Notes: generated from the letters alone by a model not told the origin. Numbered from the stretch's first letter, positions 7,261 through 15,161 are shown. The stretch is DNA of 36,471 nt from Candidatus Babeliales bacterium (GCA_040879965.1 JBBDJI010000007.1:93393-129863), one strand, 5' to 3'. Made by a program: numbers and translations.

Positions 7261-8118
7261 TTACTCAAATGAGATTGCACCACTTCTTGTGCGAGTGATT
7301 TTTGATGTACTTTTATTTTTTTTATCAAGTATGACTAGTTCCGCTTGTTTTAAAGATTGAAAATATTGATGTTGTGCAGCCCAATTTTTTTCTAAATCTC
7401 GTTGGAGGTAAAAATCTTCAGCAAGTAAAAGTATAGGTATTAATTTTTTTGCACGATACAATTCTTTTTCTTCTTTATGTTTTTTTAATAAACTAGGCCA
7501 AATTGCACTTTGTAAATGCCAGAATTTGCACTTAGATTCTATTGTCTTATTTTTTATTTGTTTATTAAATTTAAAGCCATAGGTAATAAATATAGTTTGA
7601 ATAATATCAAAACAATTTAGATAAAAATAAGTATGGCAATAATATAATTCTTTTTTAGTAGAGTTGGTTGTTTTTTGTAGAGCTTTCATTTTCTTTGATG
7701 TTTTTTGTAGTAAATGTGATCCAAGATTGGATAATTTTTCTTGAAGGATATTATTAATTTCTGATTGATCGATAGTTTTAGTCGGATGATTTTCTTTTGC
7801 ATTTTTTTCAATATTCAAAATAAGATCCGATATAAGACCTGATATTTGGTACATAAAGTTTAGCACGTGTTTATGAGTAGGTTTGGGACTTTCTATTTGG
7901 TTGCAGAGAAACTCTATTTCATTTTTTTGTTTTTCTAGTATTTTGGTTAATTGTAATTGAGAATAATTATCGACCGAAAGAGAGCCTCTTTTGGTTGCTG
8001 TTAATTTATTTTTTTGCTTAGATTCTTCCATTGGATAGGTGCTCACCCAAAAAAATAATAAAAATAGATATAGAAATTTGAGTGTCAATTTCATATTTCT
8101 TTTCCTTATGGAATTCAT
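7261..8118 (-). CDS. Secreted protein, member 6 of the paralog cluster
   Basis: At up to 285 residues this is the longest member. Two starts are possible: 8118 (AAGGA, 9 bases away) and 8094 (AAGGA, 8 bases away). The latter gives the more typical short signal peptide, MKLTLKFLYLFLLFFWVSTY before PMEES. The mature start has the basic serine motif ATKRGSLSVDNYSQ, and the C-terminus ends TRTRSGAISFE. A central ENHPTKTIDQSEINN stands where sister proteins have their (F/Y)-P-basic block. KELYYCHTYFYLNCFDII is the aromatic helix. The rest is lysine-rich and helical. It is the most upstream gene of the cluster on this strand. Function is unknown. Confidence 0.65.
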   Translation of the reverse strand: MNSIRKRNMKLTLKFLYLFLLFFWVSTYPMEESKQKNKLTATKRGSLSVDNYSQLQLTKILEKQKNEIEFLCNQIESPKPTHKHVLNFMYQISGLISDLILNIEKNAKENHPTKTIDQSEINNILQEKLSNLGSHLLQKTSKKMKALQKTTNSTKKELYYCHTYFYLNCFDIIQTIFITYGFKFNKQIKNKTIESKCKFWHLQSAIWPSLLKKHKEEKELYRAKKLIPILLLAEDFYLQRDLEKNWAAQHQYFQSLKQAELVILDKKNKSTSKITRTRSGAISFE

Positions 8119-8201
8119 AATATTAATTCCTTTTAAATTGTTATCACAAAAAAACTATTGCTTTTTCTAATTGAATTATCTGGTTGATGGCTTACAATAA
8201 T

Positions 8202-8240
8202 AAAAAAAAAATTTTCCCATGTAAAGTAATGTGTGGGAAA
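8202..8240 (-). other. Hairpin with T-run upstream of the secreted cluster
   Basis: Arms TTTCCCA (8213-8219) and TGGGAAA (8234-8240) enclose 14 bases. Read on the minus strand, the hairpin is followed by about ten T residues interrupted near the arm. It looks like a terminator, but the next minus-strand gene begins downstream at 8118 and none is visible upstream, so it would stop antisense reading from the tRNA side or act as a leader attenuator. Confidence 0.4.
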
Positions 8241-8244
8241 TACC

Positions 8245-8272
8245 TTTAAAAAAAACCAGAATCCAGTATTAT
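8245..8272 (+). promoter_or_regulatory. Possible promoter of tRNA-Ser
   Basis: TTTAAA (8245-8250) and TATTAT (8267-8272) are 16 bases apart. This would start transcription near 8280, about 20 bases before the tRNA. The -35 matches the consensus in only four positions, so the call is weak. Confidence 0.3.
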
Positions 8273-8300
8273 GTATTAAACATTTAGTAGATGATTAATT

Positions 8301-8392
8301 GGAGAGATGGCAGAGCGGACGAATGCGGTTGCCTCGAAAGCGATTATCTTATGAAAATGAGATCGTGGGTTCGAATCCCACTCTCTCCACCA
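8301..8392 (+). tRNA. tRNA-Ser(CGA)
   Basis: All arms can be folded by eye. The acceptor stem is GGAGAGA with TCTCTCC. The anticodon stem is GTTGC with GCGAT, and its loop CTCGAAA gives anticodon CGA (reads UCG). A long variable arm with stem ATCTTAT/ATGAGAT marks a class II tRNA. The T arm is GTGGG-TTCGAAT-CCCAC, and CCA is encoded. The long variable arm fits serine. The discriminator base (8389) is A, where bacterial tRNA-Ser usually has G. The gene lies 39 bases before the outer-membrane-type gene and may share its transcript. Confidence 0.95.
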
Positions 8393-8431
8393 ATAGACAT
8401 AATAAATAAGTAAGCAAAAAATAGGATTTTT

Positions 8432-9673
8432 ATGTTTAATTTTAAGCGCATCATTATTTTTTTCGGTATAATTAGTTTAAATAGTACCATTTTTCCTATG
8501 GTATATGATAATCGTTTTTTTCCGTTATATGAGCACATTTATTCGCGTACCAAAGAAAAACCATCGGTATTCATTGGTGATCTTTTTGTAATGACTGCAA
8601 ATGATGCTGCAAAGAATAATGATGATAGTATTGGTATTCCGGAAATATTAGGAAACTATGATTTAAATAAATTGGCAAATGCCATTGTTGATCTTGGCAG
8701 ACCAAATCCTTTTATTGGTACACAGTTTGAACAATATCTTGGTAGAGAAATTCCATATCGCATGAAAGGGAAATTGCAAGCGCAGGGTCTTGCATTTGCA
8801 TATTATCAAAGCCTTACCGAAAACGTAGGAATTGGAGCCACTTGGTTTGCCATGCATGTTTTTTCTCGTATAAATTTTATGTTAGCAGAAAATACGCTGG
8901 GTTTGACTACGGAACAAGTTCGAGAATTGGATGCGTTACGACGTTGCATGCAAAACTCAATTGGATTGGAGGCGCCAAAATGGAGTAAATCTGGTTTTTC
9001 TGATATCGATTTATATTTAAGGTTTGGCAATATTTGGAATTATACTTATAAATTTAGAAGAATTGATGCAGGCGTACGTACAGGTGTTATGATTCCAACT
9101 GGTGTGCGGCGAGATGCCAATAATCCCGCTTCTGTTCCTTTTGGTGGTGATGGTCATTGGGGGATATATTTAGCAAGTGATCTAGAAATAGAATTTAAAG
9201 AAGATTGGATTGCCGGTTTTTTATTCCGTTTTAATAAACGTTTTGGACGGAAAAAAATAGAACGACTTCCATTGGCAGGAGAGCAGCCATTATTTGGTGC
9301 GTTACTTGGAGAAGCTCATATAGATCCTGGTATTACTTTTATTTTTTGCCCTTATCTACGTTTTGAAGATATTCGAGATGGACTTGGCATTCAAGCAAAA
9401 TATACGATAGTTACTCATTTTGATGATTTAATTAAAGATGCACGTGTAGGAACGCCTTCACCAGAACCAATGTTGCAACCATGGATTAATGTAACCGATT
9501 GGACTTCAGAATACTTGACTCTTAAAGTTTTTTATGATTTTGCTAGAGTGAGAGTTGATAAGTATTATGCACCAGTATTTTCATTAACATGGGATATTCC
9601 AATTCAATTTTTCTTAACTGAAAGAGTGAGCAAAACGAGTCGTGTTGCATTAGGAATTAAATTTAGCTTTTGA
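8432..9673 (+). CDS. Probable outer-membrane beta-barrel protein
   Basis: This 413-residue protein has a signal peptide (about residues 1-22, ending NSTIFPM) and no internal hydrophobic helix. The second half alternates polar and apolar residues in strand-sized blocks rich in Gly and aromatics (YKFRRIDAGVRTGVMIPTG, WGIYLASDLEIEF, WIAGFLFRFNKRFG). It ends RVALGIKFSF, the terminal aromatic beta-signal recognised by the BAM machinery. I recognise no specific family; a porin-like or surface role is inferred. An AGGA ribosome site precedes the ATG. mreB starts 17 bases after the stop, so this gene, mreB and rsmA look like one operon. Confidence 0.68.
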   Translation: MFNFKRIIIFFGIISLNSTIFPMVYDNRFFPLYEHIYSRTKEKPSVFIGDLFVMTANDAAKNNDDSIGIPEILGNYDLNKLANAIVDLGRPNPFIGTQFEQYLGREIPYRMKGKLQAQGLAFAYYQSLTENVGIGATWFAMHVFSRINFMLAENTLGLTTEQVRELDALRRCMQNSIGLEAPKWSKSGFSDIDLYLRFGNIWNYTYKFRRIDAGVRTGVMIPTGVRRDANNPASVPFGGDGHWGIYLASDLEIEFKEDWIAGFLFRFNKRFGRKKIERLPLAGEQPLFGALLGEAHIDPGITFIFCPYLRFEDIRDGLGIQAKYTIVTHFDDLIKDARVGTPSPEPMLQPWINVTDWTSEYLTLKVFYDFARVRVDKYYAPVFSLTWDIPIQFFLTERVSKTSRVALGIKFSF

Positions 9674-9690
9674 TTAGCTAGGAGAGGTTC

Positions 9691-10731
9691 ATGAGGTTTA
9701 AATTTTTACCGGCCAAGAGATTATTTCAGTTCTTTTCTAATGATGTTGCCATAGATTTAGGTACTGCTAATACGCTTGTTTATGTACGTAACCGCGGCAT
9801 TGTATTAGATGAGCCTTCGGTGGTAGCAGTTAAAGCGAATACGAATCAAGTTTTAGCAGCAGGAAAAATGGCAAAGGATATGCTCGGAAAAACACCGGAA
9901 AGTATTATTGCTTGTCGTCCATTGCGTGATGGAGTGATCGCTAATTTTGAATTAGCCGAAAGTATGTTGCGTTATTTTATTCGCCGTGTTCATGATAATA
10001 GACGAACCTTAATTAGCCCACGTATGATCATTGGTGTTCCTTCTGGTATTACGCAAGTAGAGCGACGTGCTGTAGAAGATTCGGCAAAGCAAGCAGGTGC
10101 GCGTGAAGTTTATACAATAATGGAACCAATGGCTGCTGCTATAGGAGCGGGATTGCAGGTTCAAGATCCTTCAGGAACCATGATTGTTGATATTGGTGGC
10201 GGTACTACAGAAGTTGCTGTAATCACATTAAAGGATGTTGTTTTTTGTAGATCAGTGCGTGTTGGTGGTGATGAAATGGATCGTTCAATAGTGCAATATA
10301 TTAAACGGAAATATAATTTGCTTATTGGTGAGCGTACTGCAGAACAAATTAAAATTTGTATTGGTACTGTAATGCCTGAAGCAGATTCTACGACTATGCA
10401 AGTTAAAGGCCGAGATTTAGTTACCGGTGTACCAAAAACCGTTCAATTAACAAGTTTGGAAGTACATGAAGCATTATTAGAAACTATAGCAACAATAGTT
10501 GAAGTAGTGCGTGTAGCCTTAGAAAATACACCGCCAGAATTATCTTCTGATTTAGTTGATCAAGGTATTACAATGGCTGGTGGTGGTTCATTATTGCGTG
10601 GACTTGATACTCTTATTTCTAAAGAAACTGGATTGCCAGTAAAATTAGCAGAAGATCCATTATTATCGGTAGTAAAAGGAGCAGGTAAAGTCCTAGAAGA
10701 ATTAGATTTTTTTAAAGAAGCATTAATGTGA
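9691..10731 (+). CDS. mreB: Rod shape-determining actin homolog MreB
   Basis: MreB is a membrane-associated, actin-like ATPase that guides lateral cell-wall synthesis. At 346 residues the length is normal. The actin-fold signatures are present: phosphate-1 NDVAIDLGTANTLVYV near residue 20, the phosphate-2 block IVDIGGGTTEVAVI, and the adenosine region TMAGGGSLLRGLD. The N-terminus, MRFKFLPAKRLFQFFSND, is basic and amphipathic, like the membrane-binding helix of Gram-negative MreB. GGAG precedes the ATG. No mreC, mreD or rodA lies beside it, unlike the common mreBCD arrangement. The next gene, rsmA, follows within 8 bases. Confidence 0.96.
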   Translation: MRFKFLPAKRLFQFFSNDVAIDLGTANTLVYVRNRGIVLDEPSVVAVKANTNQVLAAGKMAKDMLGKTPESIIACRPLRDGVIANFELAESMLRYFIRRVHDNRRTLISPRMIIGVPSGITQVERRAVEDSAKQAGAREVYTIMEPMAAAIGAGLQVQDPSGTMIVDIGGGTTEVAVITLKDVVFCRSVRVGGDEMDRSIVQYIKRKYNLLIGERTAEQIKICIGTVMPEADSTTMQVKGRDLVTGVPKTVQLTSLEVHEALLETIATIVEVVRVALENTPPELSSDLVDQGITMAGGGSLLRGLDTLISKETGLPVKLAEDPLLSVVKGAGKVLEELDFFKEALM

Positions 10732-10738
10732 GGCTTTG

Positions 10739-11527
10739 TTGAAAAACATTCAAGGTATTCCGGTTAAAAAAAAATTTGGGCAACATTTTCTCCGTGATCA
10801 ATCAATTGCTGATCATATGATTGAAGCAGTTTCATTAGATTCTTCATCTTCAGTATTAGAAATTGGTTGTGGAGATGGATTTTTAACCCGAACTATTTTG
10901 CAGGCACCAATTGTACGTCTCTGGGTTTTTGAAATTGATCCTGATTGGGTAAATTATGTAAAGGATACCATTCAAGATGATCGTTTAATGGTTTTTCAAG
11001 AAAATATTCTTGATATAGATTTTACAAGGTTAGAAGCACATAAGCCATGGGTTTTGCTTTCAAATTTACCCTATCAGATTACTTTTCCCATATTACATTT
11101 GATTAAAAAGCATAGTGATTTATTTGCAGAAGGTGTAGTAATGATGCAAGAAGAAGTTGCTCAAAAAATTTTGAAAACTTCAGGAAGAGGTTATGGCTAT
11201 CCTTCTTTATTTTTTCAATATTATTTTGATTGGAAGCTATTAGATAAAATACCGCCAGATGCTTTTTTCCCACCACCGAAAGTTGATTCGCGTCTTTTAT
11301 ATTTTAAGCCTAAAAAATTTGTAGAGCCCATTGAACAAGAAACCGAATTTTGGAAATTTATCAAGGCTTGTTTTCATTACCCACGACGCACATTGAAAAA
11401 TAATTTGCAACAATCTCATTATGATTTAAGTAGCCTTTCTCCCGAAAGGTTAGTATTACGTGCACAACAATTAAGTATGGAAGATTTTTTAAATATTTGG
11501 GAAAAAATTAGGCAATCGGGTATTTAA
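10739..11527 (+). CDS. rsmA: 16S rRNA dimethyladenosine transferase RsmA (KsgA)
   Basis: RsmA dimethylates the two adjacent adenosines in the 3' terminal hairpin of 16S rRNA late in small-subunit assembly. The sequence shows KKFGQHFLRD at the N-terminus, the SAM-binding VLEIGCGDGFLTRTIL, the catalytic LSNLPYQITFPI and the C-terminal PPDAFFPPPKVDS block. Length is about 262, as expected. There is no ATG. Two TTG codons lie side by side at 10736 and 10739; GAGG at 10730-10733 is better spaced for the second. The 3' end overlaps the convergent hydrolase gene by 20 bases. It is last in the operon with mreB. Confidence 0.94.
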   Translation: MKNIQGIPVKKKFGQHFLRDQSIADHMIEAVSLDSSSSVLEIGCGDGFLTRTILQAPIVRLWVFEIDPDWVNYVKDTIQDDRLMVFQENILDIDFTRLEAHKPWVLLSNLPYQITFPILHLIKKHSDLFAEGVVMMQEEVAQKILKTSGRGYGYPSLFFQYYFDWKLLDKIPPDAFFPPPKVDSRLLYFKPKKFVEPIEQETEFWKFIKACFHYPRRTLKNNLQQSHYDLSSLSPERLVLRAQQLSMEDFLNIWEKIRQSGI

Positions 11528-12890
11528 ACCGTTGATGCCCCATGCGCTGTACGTTGCGATTAGATAACCACCGTTTTTTTCCATTCCGTTTAGCTTCATT
11601 AATTTTAGCATTATATATTTTTTTGTTAAAATTATCGGGTCTATATAATTCAGCTTTTTCTTTTGCCATTGTTAATTGTTCTACGGTTAAGAAAGGTAAA
11701 AAATATTCTTTTTTACTCAAAAAGTCATAAGCAATTAATTGTTCATAACTTGGGTGTACTTCTACAGAGATATTTTTAGTATTTGGTAAATGCTGCTGCA
11801 ATTGAGATACGATATAAGGAATTATAATTGCCAAAGGCAATGGATAAAGAGGAAAATTTTTACGAAAATTGACTGGTGTCCATCCAAAAGACCATAATTC
11901 AGAATGGCCAGGATCAGCAGTGCGTAAATGCTTACGTTTTTTTATTGCAATCATACGTTCATCAGCAGTTTGTGGTTTGCGGTCTTTAGTTAATGCTGGT
12001 CTTTTCATCCGAATATTAATTTGCACTAATTTTTCTGATACAGGAAAATCGGATCTTTTTTTAAAGATGCGATTAGAAAACATACGATTTACCGAAAAGC
12101 AATCCATTCTTTGTACGCGGTCACCATAAGAATAACAATGGTAAATTTTTTTGAATATTGAACTATTTATTAAATAATCCGTTTCTGGCAAAATTGGTAC
12201 ACCAATTAGAATGAGTTCATCAATAATTATTTTTTCTTCTTTTTTATATCCTTCAGATTTATATATTTCAGCAAGCTTCAAAGCTACGTTGCCACCATGG
12301 CTATAGCTTACAATGCGTATTTTAGGTTTTACACTTTTTTGTTTTATATTAGGTAATTCCTTGAGAAGTTGATCATAAAAAATTTTTGCTTCAAGATAAC
12401 GCATGCGAGGGCTTAATAAACCAGACCAACCAAAAGTATAATATTGATTTTTCATTTGTTGGCCGGCATGCAAATACATATCATCAAATAATTGTGCATA
12501 AGCTGAAGCGGCAGCGCCTTTTTGAATAAGTGAAGCATTAATTTTATGTAAACCAAGATCTTGCATGGGATGATGTTGATAAAAAAATTGATCTCGTCGT
12601 GTTAGCTCTATGGTATGTGCATAAGTAGTATTCGCAATCTTATCTCTAACAAATTTGACTACGTTTGGAATATTTAAATATGGCTTAACGCTAATAATAC
12701 CGTGTATAAATATAGTTATCCATTCTTCTAATTGAGCAATATTTTCTACTATTTTTTTATCTTCTAAAATAATTGATTGGGATGGTGCCAAAGATTCTTT
12801 TTCTTGAAGTTCTTGTTGTCGTGGCACTAAAGAAAGAGTGATCAATAACAAAATTAATAAGGATAATTTTTTTGCAGCAATTGTTTTCAT
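11508..12890 (-). CDS. Secreted alpha/beta-hydrolase (lipase/esterase-like)
   Basis: I place the start at the ATG at 12890 (460 residues), because it opens a signal peptide (MKTIAAKKLSLLILLLITLS). The frame is open upstream to 12953, but that part sits beside a probable promoter. The hydrolase evidence is an oxyanion-type strand WITIFIHGII (about 58-66), a nucleophile elbow IVSYSHGGNVAL with S197, a possible acid in SYGDRV (D257) and a possible catalytic histidine in DPGHSELW (H329). This order fits the fold, and the substrate is unknown. The last 80 residues are basic (AKRNGKKRWLSNRNVQRMG), which could bind an anionic surface. Its 3' end overlaps rsmA by 20 bases. Confidence 0.62.
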   Translation of the reverse strand: MKTIAAKKLSLLILLLITLSLVPRQQELQEKESLAPSQSIILEDKKIVENIAQLEEWITIFIHGIISVKPYLNIPNVVKFVRDKIANTTYAHTIELTRRDQFFYQHHPMQDLGLHKINASLIQKGAAASAYAQLFDDMYLHAGQQMKNQYYTFGWSGLLSPRMRYLEAKIFYDQLLKELPNIKQKSVKPKIRIVSYSHGGNVALKLAEIYKSEGYKKEEKIIIDELILIGVPILPETDYLINSSIFKKIYHCYSYGDRVQRMDCFSVNRMFSNRIFKKRSDFPVSEKLVQINIRMKRPALTKDRKPQTADERMIAIKKRKHLRTADPGHSELWSFGWTPVNFRKNFPLYPLPLAIIIPYIVSQLQQHLPNTKNISVEVHPSYEQLIAYDFLSKKEYFLPFLTVEQLTMAKEKAELYRPDNFNKKIYNAKINEAKRNGKKRWLSNRNVQRMGHQRFKYPIA

Positions 12891-13021
12891 ATATCCAATG
12901 GCTTTAATGTATAGAGCCTCTCTTTCATAGTTTAATATAGCGTTCTCCATCACTATGTATACACAATAATTTTATCATTCTGCAATCATCTTTAATAATT
13001 TAAAAATAAAAATGAGATATT

Positions 13022-13714
13022 TTACTCTTTTATAAAGCGAGGGATAATAAATCGTAAAAATAATGGCATTAAAGAAAGAGAGCTTAATAATATAAGTGCT
13101 AAAATAATTAAGGGAGAAAAAATATCCTGCAATTTGTTAACATGTTTTAGCTGTTCACCTAAAAAAGAATAAATCAAAGTAGCGGGCATGATGCCAAGAG
13201 CAGTGGTCCAGCTAAAAGTAAATATTGATATTGTGGTAAGCCCAGCAAGAATATTAACCAAAAAAAAAGGCATGATGGGAATTACGCGTAAGGTTAATAA
13301 ATAATAAATACCAAATTTTTCAATTTTCTGATTAAAATTTTTTAATTTATCTTTAAAATGTTTTTGCAATATTGAACCTATAATAAATCTTACACTTAAA
13401 AAGGCAATAATAGATCCTGCTATTGCCCCAATAATAGTGTAAATAAATCCGGGAAGAGTATTAAATAAAAACCCACCAATTAAAGTAATTGATGCTGAGC
13501 CTGGAATCAAAAAAGCAGCTAATAACAAATATGTACCAATGTAACACAATACAGAAAGGAGGTAGTGTTGATTTGCAAATGCTATAACAAGAGTTTTATA
13601 ATATTGAAAAACATCAATATTAAGATACTGATTTACATCAAAATAATAATATAATGATAGAGCAAAAATGATTAACATGAGTAATAAAAAGCGAAAAGAA
13701 TGTATCAATTTCAA
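13022..13714 (-). CDS. TVP38/TMEM64-family membrane protein
   Basis: This is an integral membrane protein of the DedA/VTT superfamily, a group linked to lipid handling and membrane homeostasis. About five or six hydrophobic segments are visible. The family hallmarks are LLAAFLIPGSASITLIGGFLF, the Gly-rich GAIAGSIIAFLSVRFIIG, and LRVIPIMPFFLVNILAGLT followed by TTALGIMPATLIYSFLGEQL. At 230 residues the length is typical. The start codon is TTG at 13714, after AAGGGA. It lies 12 bases downstream of the beta-barrel-like gene and is probably read from that gene's promoter (14596-14624). The exact substrate is not known for most members. Confidence 0.85.
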   Translation of the reverse strand: MKLIHSFRFLLLMLIIFALSLYYYFDVNQYLNIDVFQYYKTLVIAFANQHYLLSVLCYIGTYLLLAAFLIPGSASITLIGGFLFNTLPGFIYTIIGAIAGSIIAFLSVRFIIGSILQKHFKDKLKNFNQKIEKFGIYYLLTLRVIPIMPFFLVNILAGLTTISIFTFSWTTALGIMPATLIYSFLGEQLKHVNKLQDIFSPLIILALILLSSLSLMPLFLRFIIPRFIKE

Positions 13715-13726
13715 TTTTTCCCTTTT

Positions 13727-14569
13727 TTAAAAAATTAAGGTAAATGAAAAGAAAGTGGTATAATTAAACTTTGATTGATTGCCAAATAAATTCTGTGCAA
13801 TAGGGCCCTGAAATAAAACTTCGAATAATAAATTTTTGCGAGTCCAAGAAATTAAAGGGCCAAAAAAAATAACATTGCCGCCCGTATTTTCATCAATGAT
13901 ACCATTAATTTTATCTTGCTTTTCATAAATACCTGTAAGATCTAAGTTTATAAATAATTTTGATGAACCTTTATTCATGAAATTAATTGCACGCCCAAAA
14001 ACAAGTTCATATTCATAAACACTTCCGGGCTTAAATCCTTTGCGCTTAGTAGTTAATAGTGTATCGATATTTAAGGCGGCATACCAATTATTAGAATAAT
14101 GTGCAGCAGAGATATTGAATACGATATCAAATGTACCAGTACCAAGTAAAGGAATAGCTAAGCGGTCGCCAGTTGGAAATTTCATGCCACCCATAACTAA
14201 TAAACTATGTGGACCATTTACAAAAGGTTTCCATTCTACAGTAGCAATTATATCTCCTAAACCTCTAGATATTCCTTCAGCAGCAGCATTCTTTAGAAAA
14301 ATTGGTATAAATAGCTCTACTCCAATATCTTTAGTTAACCCATACGCAAATTCAGCTGCCCAGATAAGTTCTTTTTCTTCACCTGCTTTGATATATTCAA
14401 GCGTATTTTGCAGAATCCAAGCTCCTTTTTGGGTGGTAATTCTACCACCCAAACGCTCGCCAAGCGCTTCTCCTATTAATGGAGGTAATTGAGGATACGC
14501 AGTTGAATGGGTAATAAATAAGCTAAAGAAAAAAAAATACTTTAAATAGTTAAGCAGATAATCTTGCAT
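13727..14569 (-). CDS. Outer-membrane beta-barrel-like protein
   Basis: The 280-residue product has a signal peptide (residues 1 to about 25, ending ITHSTAYP). Strand-like segments follow: EKELIWAAEFAYGLTKDIGV, LGDIIATVEWKPF, HSLLVMGGMKFPTGDR, WYAALNIDTLL and LFINLDLTGIYEK. It closes with TTFFSFTLIF, a terminal aromatic beta-signal. The pattern of short strands with a G-M-K-F-P-T-G-D turn recalls the loosely defined MetA-phenol-degradation-type barrels, but I do not claim that function. AGGAAG precedes the ATG, and a probable promoter lies 27 bases upstream. It forms an operon with the TVP38-family gene. Confidence 0.6.
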   Translation of the reverse strand: MQDYLLNYLKYFFFFSLFITHSTAYPQLPPLIGEALGERLGGRITTQKGAWILQNTLEYIKAGEEKELIWAAEFAYGLTKDIGVELFIPIFLKNAAAEGISRGLGDIIATVEWKPFVNGPHSLLVMGGMKFPTGDRLAIPLLGTGTFDIVFNISAAHYSNNWYAALNIDTLLTTKRKGFKPGSVYEYELVFGRAINFMNKGSSKLFINLDLTGIYEKQDKINGIIDENTGGNVIFFGPLISWTRKNLLFEVLFQGPIAQNLFGNQSKFNYTTFFSFTLIF

Positions 14570-14595
14570 TAAAACTTCCTTTCTTGCTTTTTTCT

Positions 14596-14624
14596 ATCAT
14601 AAAGGTATTTTTTTGACGCTTCAA
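14596..14624 (-). promoter_or_regulatory. Probable promoter of the 14569-13022 operon
   Basis: On the minus strand TTGAAG (14619-14624) and TATGAT (14596-14601) are 17 bases apart. The -10 matches five of six consensus positions, and the start codon is 26 bases downstream. Confidence 0.45.
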
Positions 14625-14650
14625 TATCAAAAAATGGGGATAAATAAAAA

Positions 14651-14674
14651 AAGCCACTTTATATAAAGTGGCTT
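14651..14674 (-). terminator. Rho-independent terminator after the 14696-15097 gene
   Basis: Perfect 10-bp arms AAGCCACTTT and AAAGTGGCTT enclose ATAT. A run of T follows on the minus strand, about 20 bases past the stop. A-runs on both sides would also give the plus strand a weak hairpin, but no plus-strand gene ends here. Confidence 0.88.
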
Positions 14675-14695
14675 AAAAAAATTATAAAAAAATTA

Positions 14696-15097
14696 TTATT
14701 TACGGAGCGATTCTTTTAGTGTATCAACATATAGACCAATGATTATGCCTAGGCGTGCCCCTAATTCAAATGTGCTTGCTTTTTGCCCAGCGATCATATT
14801 TCCTTGATATAGTAATTCAGACCAAAAACAATCATCATAAGGTTTAGCTTGTGCAAGCTTGTAGACTGGTAAAGTTTCTATTTCTTTAACAACTTGTTCT
14901 ACTATTTTCCAGCATTCTTCGTCGCAAGATAAAATAATTGAACAAATTTCCATTACTATCGGGCATTCTTCTTTTTTGTATGCTTTGGTAATATGGTTAG
15001 CTTTTGCAATTATTTTTGTTTTTGCATCCTGCCATTGAAGTGAATAAGTAGAAGTGCTCATAGTAACTAAGGCAATAAAGGCTAGTTTTCTTAACAT
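14696..15097 (-). CDS. Small cysteine-rich secreted protein
   Basis: This is a 133-residue unknown. The signal peptide is MLRKLAFIALVTMSTSTYS. The mature part is helical and has a close run of cysteines (ECPIVMEICSIILSCDEECW: spacings of six, five and three) with one more in YDDCFW. Such a pattern suggests disulfides in an oxidising compartment such as the periplasm or outside the cell. A Gly-rich segment, LGARLGIIIGLYVDTL, lies near the C-terminus. It is a single-gene unit with a good promoter (15133-15161) and a good terminator (14651-14674). I do not recognise a family. Confidence 0.65.
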   Translation of the reverse strand: MLRKLAFIALVTMSTSTYSLQWQDAKTKIIAKANHITKAYKKEECPIVMEICSIILSCDEECWKIVEQVVKEIETLPVYKLAQAKPYDDCFWSELLYQGNMIAGQKASTFELGARLGIIIGLYVDTLKESLRK

Positions 15098-15132
15098 AAG
15101 AATCCTTTGAATAGAAGATTTTAATAGGCATT

Positions 15133-15161
15133 AGTATAAAAAATTTTTTTGAGTTTGTAAA
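15133..15161 (-). promoter_or_regulatory. Promoter of the small cysteine-rich protein gene
   Basis: On the minus strand TTTACA (15156-15161) and TATACT (15133-15138) are 17 bases apart, each matching five of six consensus positions. The start codon lies about 36 bases downstream. The same hexamer pair drives the gene at 6484-7137. Confidence 0.62.

Noticed and set aside
8140-8156. TTGTTATCACAA looks like a small palindrome resembling a lac-type operator half.
   Set aside because: It is short and imperfect in an AT-rich leader, and no related regulator or second site is visible.
8344-8538. A minus-strand open frame reading MCSYNGKKRL and on, ending inside the tRNA.
   Set aside because: It is the antisense of tRNA-Ser and of the start of the outer-membrane-type gene. 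The GGESGIRTHDLIF reading is the well-known spurious translation of a tRNA antisense.
12891-12953. N-terminal extension of the alpha/beta hydrolase (21 residues).
   Set aside because: It places a charged stretch before the signal peptide, begins with GTG or ATG beside a probable -10 (TATACA near 12956) and has no better ribosome site than the inner ATG.
14115-14492. A 125-codon plus-strand open frame.
   Set aside because: It is the complement of the beta-barrel-like gene, which has a signal peptide, ribosome site and strand pattern. The shadow has none.
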